This document shows, piece after piece, positions 57,379 to 64,000 of a stretch of DNA of 64,000 nucleotides. A program made the position numbers and the translations under genes. The DNA comes from Lutibacter sp. A64 (lineage in GTDB: Bacteria; Bacteroidota; Bacteroidia; Flavobacteriales; Flavobacteriaceae). Numbering within the stretch: position 1 is the stretch's first letter; the number at the start of each line of letters is the position of its first letter. The stretch spans positions 2,064,001 to 2,128,000 of the forward strand of contig NZ_CP092487.1 in the NCBI RefSeq assembly GCF_022429565.1, read 5' to 3'. Under the pieces are notes generated by a model. It had not been told where the DNA came from. It searched no databases and saw nothing but the letters and a program-made list of their open reading frames with translations.

Positions 57379-59871
57379 TTAAATTTTAATATTTCTTAAT
57401 CTTAATGCGTTTACAATTACCGAGACCGAGCTAAAACTCATAGCTAAAGCTGCAATCATTGGTGATAGTAATAATCCAAAAAATGGATATAAAATACCTG
57501 CTGCAATAGGAACACCTATAACATTATATATAAATGCAAAAAACAGGTTCTGTTTTATATTTTTTACAACAGCGTGACTTAATTTTTTAGCTTTTACAAT
57601 ACCTTGTAAATCGCCTTTTACTAATGTTATTGATGCACTTTCAATAGCAACATCAGTACCTGTACCCATTGCAATTCCAACATCAGATTGTGCTAAAGCA
57701 GGTGCATCATTAATACCATCTCCTGCCATTGCAACTATTTTCCCTGTATTTTGAAGCATTTTTATTTCATTTAATTTGTCTTGTGGAAGACATTCTGCTT
57801 TAAAGTGTTTTAGGTTTAGTTGTTTAGCTACAAATTTTGCAGTATTCTTATTGTCACCTGTTAGCATTATTACGTCAACGCCATTATTTTGTAATTCTTT
57901 AATAGCATTTTGACTTGTAGTTTTAATAGCATCGAAAATTGTGACATATCCTACTGCTTTATTATCTATTGCTATGTATGAAACTGTTTTACCTTGCTCT
58001 TGTTCTACTATAACTTTATTCGATAAACTTTCAGAAATAGTAATTGTGTATTGCTTTAATAAATTATCATTACCTAAAGCAATATTTTTATTTTCGACTT
58101 TACCTATAACTCCTTTTCCTGCCACAGCTTCAAAATCACTTACTTTAGTAATTGAACTGTTTTTTGATTTACCATAGTTTACGATTGCTGCTGCTAACGG
58201 ATGCTCGCTATATTGGTTTAAAGATGTTATGTATTGTACTAAAATAGATTCATCTATAGAGTCTGTTGCTATTACCTTTTCAACTGATGGTTTTCCTTCT
58301 GTAATCGTGCCTGTCTTGTCAACAATAAGTGTATCTACTTTATTCATTTTCTCTAATGCTTCCGCATTTTTAATCAATACACCAGATTGAGCACCTCTAC
58401 CAACACCTACCATTACAGACATTGGCGTAGCCAATCCTAATGCACAAGGACACGCAATAATTAATACAGCTATTGCATTTACAAATGCAAAAACATAAGC
58501 AGGTTCGGGACCAAATACAGCCCAAATGATAAATGTTATTACTGAAACAATCATTACTATTGGAACAAAGTATTTTGATATTCTATCAGCTAACTTTTGA
58601 ATAGGTGCTTTAGAACGACTTGCGTTATTTACCATATGAATGATTTGAGAAAGTAAGGTCTCTGAACCGACTTTTTCAGCTTTCATTATAAACGACTTTG
58701 TACCGTTGATTGTACCTGAACTTACTTTGTCATCTACATTTTTATCTACAGGAATAGGTTCTCCTGTTATCATAGATTCATCAATACTACTATGGCCTTC
58801 AATAATACTACCATCAACAGGGATTTTTTCACCTGGTTTAACTCGTAATAAATTACCCTTTTCAATTTTATCAATAGCTATTACTTTATCAATTCCATCA
58901 ATTACTAATGTTGCAGTGGAAGGAACTAATTTTAATAATTCCTTTATTGCTCCACTTGTTTGGCTATGCGCTTTTGCTTCTAACAATTGCCCTAGTAATA
59001 CTAATGTTAAAATAACTGTAGTTGCTTCAAAGTATACAAATACGTTTCCTTCTGAAGTTTTAAAATCTTCAGGGAAAACATTAGGAAATATCATTGCAAA
59101 AACACTAAAAATCCACGCTATTCCAGAACCTATTCCAATTAGGGTAAACATATTTAGGTTCAATGTTTTTATTGATGTCCAAGCACGTTTAAAAAACATC
59201 CAAGTAGCATAAAAAACTACTGGAATTGATAATATGAATTGAATCCAATTCCATTGTTTTTGTTCTAAAACTGTATACAATGGATTATTTTCTAACATTT
59301 CAGACATAGCTATTAAAAAAATTGGAGCTGTAAATAAAACAGCAATCCAAAACTTATTTAGCAGCTTTTTATAAGTCTTATCTTCTTCAGATACATCCGC
59401 TTCTAATGGAATCAAATCCATACCGCAAATTGGACAAGATCCAGGTTCATCTTTTATGATTTCTGGATGCATTGGGCAGGTAAACTGAATATTTGAAGAA
59501 ACCATTTTTTTCTCTTCGATTAAATCCATACCGCATACTGGGCAATCACCAACTTTGTTATAAACTTTATCTCCCTCACAATGCATTGGACAATAGTAAG
59601 TACCACTTCCTTCTCCTTTCTGAAGTTCTTTTTCTTTTATTTTTATAGGTATATGAACTCCTAGTTTATGAATACTATACCTGCCACCATCATTTTTTAA
59701 GGCTTCTTGAAATGTTTTTAACGGAATATGTGATTCCATTTCAATTGTAGCTTCAGCTTTTTCTAAATCAACTGTTGCTTTTGAAACACCTTTTACTTTA
59801 GAAAGTGTTTCTTCTACGTGACTGCGACAACCGTTGCAAGTCATACCGTGTATGTGAAATGTGTGTTTCAT
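57379..59871 (-). CDS. copA: Copper-exporting P1B-type ATPase with HMA and two metal-binding motifs
   Basis: An 830-residue Cu(I)-ATPase exporting copper from the cytoplasm. The N-terminus has an HMA domain with [14 protein letters not shown]. Two heavy-metal-binding motifs follow (CPMHCEG...CPVCGMDLI and [19 protein letters not shown]). The membrane copper site is [10 protein letters not shown]. The actuator loop is [13 protein letters not shown], the phosphorylation site DKTGTITEG and the hinge [14 protein letters not shown]. The last helices have [11 protein letters not shown] and [12 protein letters not shown], the YN and MxxxS pattern of Cu(I) transport. All catalytic residues are intact. 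Confidence 0.95.
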   Translation of the reverse strand: MKHTFHIHGMTCNGCRSHVEETLSKVKGVSKATVDLEKAEATIEMESHIPLKTFQEALKNDGGRYSIHKLGVHIPIKIKEKELQKGEGSGTYYCPMHCEGDKVYNKVGDCPVCGMDLIEEKKMVSSNIQFTCPMHPEIIKDEPGSCPICGMDLIPLEADVSEEDKTYKKLLNKFWIAVLFTAPIFLIAMSEMLENNPLYTVLEQKQWNWIQFILSIPVVFYATWMFFKRAWTSIKTLNLNMFTLIGIGSGIAWIFSVFAMIFPNVFPEDFKTSEGNVFVYFEATTVILTLVLLGQLLEAKAHSQTSGAIKELLKLVPSTATLVIDGIDKVIAIDKIEKGNLLRVKPGEKIPVDGSIIEGHSSIDESMITGEPIPVDKNVDDKVSSGTINGTKSFIMKAEKVGSETLLSQIIHMVNNASRSKAPIQKLADRISKYFVPIVMIVSVITFIIWAVFGPEPAYVFAFVNAIAVLIIACPCALGLATPMSVMVGVGRGAQSGVLIKNAEALEKMNKVDTLIVDKTGTITEGKPSVEKVIATDSIDESILVQYITSLNQYSEHPLAAAIVNYGKSKNSSITKVSDFEAVAGKGVIGKVENKNIALGNDNLLKQYTITISESLSNKVIVEQEQGKTVSYIAIDNKAVGYVTIFDAIKTTSQNAIKELQNNGVDVIMLTGDNKNTAKFVAKQLNLKHFKAECLPQDKLNEIKMLQNTGKIVAMAGDGINDAPALAQSDVGIAMGTGTDVAIESASITLVKGDLQGIVKAKKLSHAVVKNIKQNLFFAFIYNVIGVPIAAGILYPFFGLLLSPMIAALAMSFSSVSVIVNALRLRNIKI

Positions 59872-59880
59872 AACGATTAA

Positions 59881-60243
59881 TTAATTACAATGATTACATC
59901 CTTTTTTTGCATCTGTCAATTCGTATTTACAACAACTAGGTAGTGAATTATAAGCTTTTTTAGAAGCACTTACATATTTTGTGCTGTGTCCAACTTTTGC
60001 AACTGCTTGCTCTACTTCGTAGGCACTACTTTCTTTTAGATCAAATGTAATTTTCAACATTTTGCTTTCAACATTCCAATTAGCTGTTTTTATACCTTTA
60101 ACTGATTTGGCTGCTTTTTCTATTCTGTTTTTGCACATTTCACATTTACCTTCAACCTTAAACTCTTCTGTTTTTAATTGAGCAAATGTTATGTTGATTG
60201 TAAATATGAATATGATTATTAGTATTGATTTTATATGTTTCAT
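59881..60243 (-). CDS. Periplasmic HMA-domain metal-binding protein
   Basis: A 120-residue exported protein (signal peptide IIIFIFTINITFAQ). The HMA-type fold has the metal motif GKCEMCKNRIEKAAKSVKG, and further Cys/His lie at the C-terminus (SLPSCCKYEL, KGCNHCN). It is a candidate copper chaperone handing metal to the CusB/CusA pump in the periplasm. It lies 10 bp behind the TolC-like gene and 9 bp before the ATPase gene. Confidence 0.9.
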   Translation of the reverse strand: MKHIKSILIIIFIFTINITFAQLKTEEFKVEGKCEMCKNRIEKAAKSVKGIKTANWNVESKMLKITFDLKESSAYEVEQAVAKVGHSTKYVSASKKAYNSLPSCCKYELTDAKKGCNHCN

Positions 60244-60253
60244 TTTTTAAGTT

Positions 60254-61480
60254 TTAATTTGAAATTAAATAATTGATGATTGTACTTTGATTGTAATAAT
60301 TTTTAACTGATTCTATTTGATTTATTTGAAACTTTAGCTGTAACTCTTGTATGTCTAAAACATCATTAAAATCAATAGTTCCAGTTTCATAACTTCTAAT
60401 TAGAATATCTTCAGCATTTTTGGCCTGCTTTAAGTTTTTAGCTTGAATATTGTAACTAATTTTTGCTGAAATTCTTTCATTAATAGCAGCATCAAGTAAA
60501 GTTTGTAATTTGTTAAAACGCTCTTGTTTTTCGTTTTTTATTGCAAGTTGCTGCAAGTTATTTTGCTTACTTTTTGATTTGTATTTCTTATTAAATATTG
60601 GAATAGATACTGAAACCATTGGCATTAAAATATCTTTACCATTATCGCTAATTGTAATATCTGGTCTTTCTTCTACATTGACATAGTCTAATCCAAAACC
60701 AATTAAAGGATTGCTTTCTTTTTGATTTAATAATTCTGACTTTTCAACCGCTTTGTACAATTTTTCATACTTTAATAATTCGGGATGTAACTCTAAACTA
60801 TTTGTATTTAAAAAAGAATCATCAGCAGGTATTTCAAGATTGTTTTCAATACGAACTTCAATAGCTTTATCACGATTCAACAACTTGTTTAATGTTGTTT
60901 GCTCTGCAATATATTTCTGATGCAATAATTGTTTTAATTTATCTAGTTCATTTTGTCGCATTTGTAAGCGTAATACATCTACTGCCGAGGCTTTATTCAC
61001 CTCAACAGAAGCTAAAGCCATTGTTTCATAGTTTTTTAATAGTTCAATATTTTCGACCAAAACCTGTTGCTTTGCTTTATTTTCATACAAATTGTAATAT
61101 GATTGTGATACAGCAACTATTAATTTTCGTTTGGCAATAACTATATCTTCAAACGAAGCATCAGCTAAAGAATTGGCATAATTTTCACGAGCGGTAATTG
61201 AACCAAACCAAGGTAACATTTGTTTTGCTGAAATTTTAAAACGTTGTGCTCCTGTTCTTGTTTCAGGTTCGCTTACAAAGTACCCAACACCAAATTCTGT
61301 ATTTGGAAGTGTATTTACTTCGTTCGCTTTTTCTGCTTTAATTTTATATTGCAATTCAAACTTCTGAATTGTAGGACTGTTATTAAATGCCTCTTTTAAG
61401 AGCGTTTCTAATTGTTGTGCATTTGTGTTAACTGTGATAAGTAATACACTTAAAATAAATGCTATTTTTAGATTTTTCAT
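60254..61480 (-). CDS. TolC/CusC-like outer-membrane efflux channel
   Basis: A 408-residue outer-membrane factor with a signal peptide (FILSVLLITVNTNAQ) and two repeats of long coiled-coil helices (AVSQSYYNLYENKAKQQVLV; KLQTLLDAAINERISAKISY). The start codon overlaps the CusA stop (TAATG). It completes the tripartite CusCBA-like pump that moves metal out of the periplasm. The sequence is shorter than E. coli CusC and lacks the lipobox, which is usual in Bacteroidota. Confidence 0.93.
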   Translation of the reverse strand: MKNLKIAFILSVLLITVNTNAQQLETLLKEAFNNSPTIQKFELQYKIKAEKANEVNTLPNTEFGVGYFVSEPETRTGAQRFKISAKQMLPWFGSITARENYANSLADASFEDIVIAKRKLIVAVSQSYYNLYENKAKQQVLVENIELLKNYETMALASVEVNKASAVDVLRLQMRQNELDKLKQLLHQKYIAEQTTLNKLLNRDKAIEVRIENNLEIPADDSFLNTNSLELHPELLKYEKLYKAVEKSELLNQKESNPLIGFGLDYVNVEERPDITISDNGKDILMPMVSVSIPIFNKKYKSKSKQNNLQQLAIKNEKQERFNKLQTLLDAAINERISAKISYNIQAKNLKQAKNAEDILIRSYETGTIDFNDVLDIQELQLKFQINQIESVKNYYNQSTIINYLISN

Positions 61481-64000
61481 TATGCTGTTTTTTTAAGTTT
61501 TAATTCTTCTCTCCAGCTATACAAAACAGGAACTATAAAGTAAGAAGTAATGTCTATAACCATTCCTCCAAAAATTGGAATTGCCATTGGCATCATAATA
61601 TCACTACCTTTTCCTGTTGAAGTTAAAATAGGTAACAAGGCTAAAATTGTTGTTACTGTTGTCATTAAACAAGGTCTTATTCGTTTTTCAGCAGCTGCTA
61701 AAGCCGAACTTCTAATACTTTGTTTATTCGTAGGTTTGTCTCTGTCAAAAGTTTGTGTTAAATAGGTTGCCATTACCACACCATCATCTGTAGCAATACC
61801 AAATAGTGCAATAAAACCTACCCAAACTGCCACACTTAAATTGATGGTTTTCATATTGAATAACTCTCGCATATTTTCACCAAACAAACTGAAATTGAAA
61901 AACCAGTCTTGCCCATATAACCAAATCATTATAAAACCACCTGCAAAAGCAACAGTAATACCTGTAAATACCATTAAAGAAGTTGTTACTGATTTGAACT
62001 GGAAATACAATATCAAAAAGATAATGGCCAATGCTAATGGTACAACCACGGCGAGTGTTTTTTCAGCTCTAATTTGATTTTCATAAGTTCCGGTAAACTT
62101 GTAACTAATTCCTTTAGGGACTATTAATTTACCTGATGCTATTTTTTGTTGAAATAAGGCTTGTGCATTTTCAACAACATCTACTTCAGCAAAACCATCT
62201 AACTTATCAAACAGTACATAACCCACTAAAAAAGTATCTTCACTTTTAATAACTTGGGGACCTTGTTCATAACGAATGGTTGCCAATTCGCTTAAAGGAA
62301 CAGGATTTCCTTTTTCTACAGGAACATAAATTTGTTCTAAATCCGTTGGGTTTGCTCTTAACTCTCTTGGATAGCGTACACGTACTGAATAGCGTTCTCT
62401 TCCTTCAACTGTTTGTGTTATTGGCATACCGCCAATTGCAACTTTAAGTATTTCTTGAACATTTTCTATAGAAATACCATAACGTGCAATTTTTTCTCTG
62501 TTAATGTCAATTAACAAATATGGCTTTCCAACAATTCTGTCTGCAAAAACGGCTTGTTCTTTTACACCTTCAGTTTGTTTTAAGATAGCTTCTAATTCCA
62601 AGCCAAAGGCTTCAATTTGTTTTAAATCTTGTCCTTTTACTTTAATTCCCATTGGTGCGCGCATACCTGTTTGCAGCATTACCAATCGAGTTTCAATAGG
62701 TTGTAATTTAGGTGCAGATGTTACTCCAGGCAACTTTGTAACTTTTACAATTTCGTTCCAAATATCATTAGGAGATTTAATTTCAGGTCTCCAATTTCTG
62801 TAAAACTCACCATCATTATCTTCAATCAGTTGAGACCTTTCCACTGCGCTCAAGGTGACATTTTCAGAATTGTTTGGATTTGAGATAAAGCGTCCATCTT
62901 TCAATTCAAATAAGCCTTTATCATTTACTTTGTATCGTTGTTTTTTACCTTTTTCATTCTTCATATATTCAGATTTGTACTGAATTACATTTTCGTACAT
63001 AGATAATGGTGCAGGATCTAATGCTGATTCTGTTCTACCTGCTTTACCAACAACTGTTTCAATTTCTGGAATACTAGCAACTGCCATATCTAATTGTTGC
63101 AAAACTCTCTTGTTTTCATCAACACCAGAATGTGGCATTGAAGTAGGCATTAGTAAGAATGAACCTTCATTAAGAGAAGGCATAAATTCTTTTCCGGTGT
63201 TATTCATTATATAAATACCTGAAATAAGCACTGTAGTTGGAATGATTAAGAATGCCAATTTATTGGCTAAAGCCCATTTTAAAATTTGCGCATAATACTT
63301 TCTTAAAACAGAGAATATACCTAATATTCCAAAGCAAATAATGGCTACAAATAAAAGGTTTATAAGAATACTTCTTTCAACACCTAACGGTCTCCAATAT
63401 TCAGTTAATAAAAGCACTACTGATGCAGCAGCAATTATTATGTTGATTAAATTAACCTTTTCGGGTCCAAGTTTTCCTTTTAAATTTAAGATTCCTGTAA
63501 CTCCAAAAGCAATTAGAATTATTCCAAGCCAATAACCCATAATTATAGCTGAAATTCCTGCAATAATTAAAGCGATATTTATAACATAACTCACTGTCTT
63601 TTTTAACACCGTTTTTCTGAATAAAAAGGCCGCAAAAGGAGGTATTAAAAATAACGCGATTACTAACGATGCTGAAAGTGCCATTGTTTTTGTAAAAGCT
63701 AAAGGTCTAAATAATTTACCTTCAGCACCAATCATTGTAAATACTGGAACAAAACTGATAATTGTAGTTAGAACTGCTGTTAAAATTGCTCCTGAAACTT
63801 CTGCAGTAGCATTGTATACAATTTCATTTGTTGTTAGTGGTGTGCCATCTTCATTTAATCGTAGTTTTTCTTCATCTAAATGCCTAATCATATTTTCAGC
63901 GAGAATTACACCAACATCGACCATAGTTCCAATAGCAATTGCAATTCCAGAAAGCGCAACAATATTTGCATCTACATTAAATAGTTTCATTGTAATAAAT
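61480..64000 (-). CDS. cusA: CusA-type heavy-metal RND transporter, C-terminal part (cut by window edge)
   Basis: About 840 residues of a heavy-metal efflux RND pump; the N-terminus lies beyond the right edge, since the frame is open to base 64000. Transmembrane motifs are GIAIAIGTMVDVGVILAENM with its proton-relay Asp and FIALFGIATDDGVVMATYL with DD. The periplasmic porter region contains GKAGRTESALDPAPLSMYEN and MRAPMGIKVKG, the latter within the methionine-rich copper path. An internal ATG at 63990 is not the start. One stretch (VTLSAVERSQLIED) appears to come from a dispersed repeat inserted in frame (see 62831-62864). Confidence 0.95.
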   Translation of the reverse strand, partial: FITMKLFNVDANIVALSGIAIAIGTMVDVGVILAENMIRHLDEEKLRLNEDGTPLTTNEIVYNATAEVSGAILTAVLTTIISFVPVFTMIGAEGKLFRPLAFTKTMALSASLVIALFLIPPFAAFLFRKTVLKKTVSYVINIALIIAGISAIIMGYWLGIILIAFGVTGILNLKGKLGPEKVNLINIIIAAASVVLLLTEYWRPLGVERSILINLLFVAIICFGILGIFSVLRKYYAQILKWALANKLAFLIIPTTVLISGIYIMNNTGKEFMPSLNEGSFLLMPTSMPHSGVDENKRVLQQLDMAVASIPEIETVVGKAGRTESALDPAPLSMYENVIQYKSEYMKNEKGKKQRYKVNDKGLFELKDGRFISNPNNSENVTLSAVERSQLIEDNDGEFYRNWRPEIKSPNDIWNEIVKVTKLPGVTSAPKLQPIETRLVMLQTGMRAPMGIKVKGQDLKQIEAFGLELEAILKQTEGVKEQAVFADRIVGKPYLLIDINREKIARYGISIENVQEILKVAIGGMPITQTVEGRERYSVRVRYPRELRANPTDLEQIYVPVEKGNPVPLSELATIRYEQGPQVIKSEDTFLVGYVLFDKLDGFAEVDVVENAQALFQQKIASGKLIVPKGISYKFTGTYENQIRAEKTLAVVVPLALAIIFLILYFQFKSVTTSLMVFTGITVAFAGGFIMIWLYGQDWFFNFSLFGENMRELFNMKTINLSVAVWVGFIALFGIATDDGVVMATYLTQTFDRDKPTNKQSIRSSALAAAEKRIRPCLMTTVTTILALLPILTSTGKGSDIMMPMAIPIFGGMVIDITSYFIVPVLYSWREELKLKKTA
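62831..62864. repeat. Dispersed palindrome-type repeat embedded in frame in cusA
   Basis: TGAGACCTTTCCACTGCGCT followed by CAAGGTGACATTTT resembles the intergenic repeat of Flavobacteriia (TTTCCACTGCGCTCAAGGTG type). It is translated as NVTLSAVERSQL in a region of the pump where relatives known to me lack these residues. The reading frame is kept. Confidence 0.6.

Noticed and set aside
63988-63990. ATG as the start of CusA
   Set aside because: The frame is open to the window edge, and the family has several hundred more residues before this point, including the first membrane helices.
1-64000. CRISPR array
   Set aside because: No run of regularly spaced, near-identical repeats of CRISPR size was seen. 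The repeats found are palindromic elements or insertion-sequence ends.

Overview
The window is strongly AT-rich and carries markers of a Bacteroidota of the class Flavobacteriia. These are SusC/SusD pairs, hybrid two-component systems (HTCS), FecR-controlled ECF sigma factors, TAnnTTTG-type promoter boxes, very few Shine-Dalgarno sites, and dispersed flavobacterial palindromic repeats. The sulfatase and the polysaccharide enzymes fit a marine or algae-associated polysaccharide degrader.

Region 1 (1-33,739) is one large polysaccharide-utilisation region. It contains a partial SusC, a GH109-like oxidoreductase-fold glycosidase, two HTCS regulators, a CBM9-like protein with an esterase, a gluconate-5-dehydrogenase-like SDR and an aldose 1-epimerase. 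Its core is a five-gene minus-strand operon, susC-susD-susC-susD-GH128. A parallel beta-helix protein, a GH43-sulfatase pair and a GH16 follow. The second SusC of the operon is broken by a one-base shift in a 7-A run. A 21-bp-period direct repeat next to a TAATTTTG box marks the likely HTCS-controlled promoter. An intact IS256-type element with an 8-bp target duplication lies about 200 bp upstream of it.

Region 2 (33,740-46,750) is a different SusC/D locus with no carbohydrate enzyme. An ECF sigma factor and a FecR anti-sigma face each other divergently. Behind FecR come a SusC with an N-terminal STN signalling domain, a SusD, a DUF4465-like lipoprotein and three tandem DUF4369-thioredoxin (TlpA-like) lipoproteins. 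Its ligand is unknown.

Region 3 (46,750-55,270) looks like a mobile or accessory island. It starts at a 3'-terminal tRNA-Ser fragment (att-like). It carries a small HTH gene, a four-gene cassette of unknown function (including DUF5675 and two small membrane proteins), a nuclease-like/NACHT NTPase (candidate anti-phage protein), a SLOG-family protein, a small unknown protein and an intact IS3-type element. The remainder is gene-poor, locally GC-richer DNA and dispersed repeats.

Region 4 (55,270-64,000) is a six-gene copper/heavy-metal resistance operon read leftward: CusA-type RND pump (cut by the window end), TolC-like channel, periplasmic HMA protein, Cu(I) P1B-ATPase, CusB-type adaptor and a small metal-binding lipoprotein. 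Four copies of a CPxC-type heavy-metal-binding motif are spread over three of its proteins.
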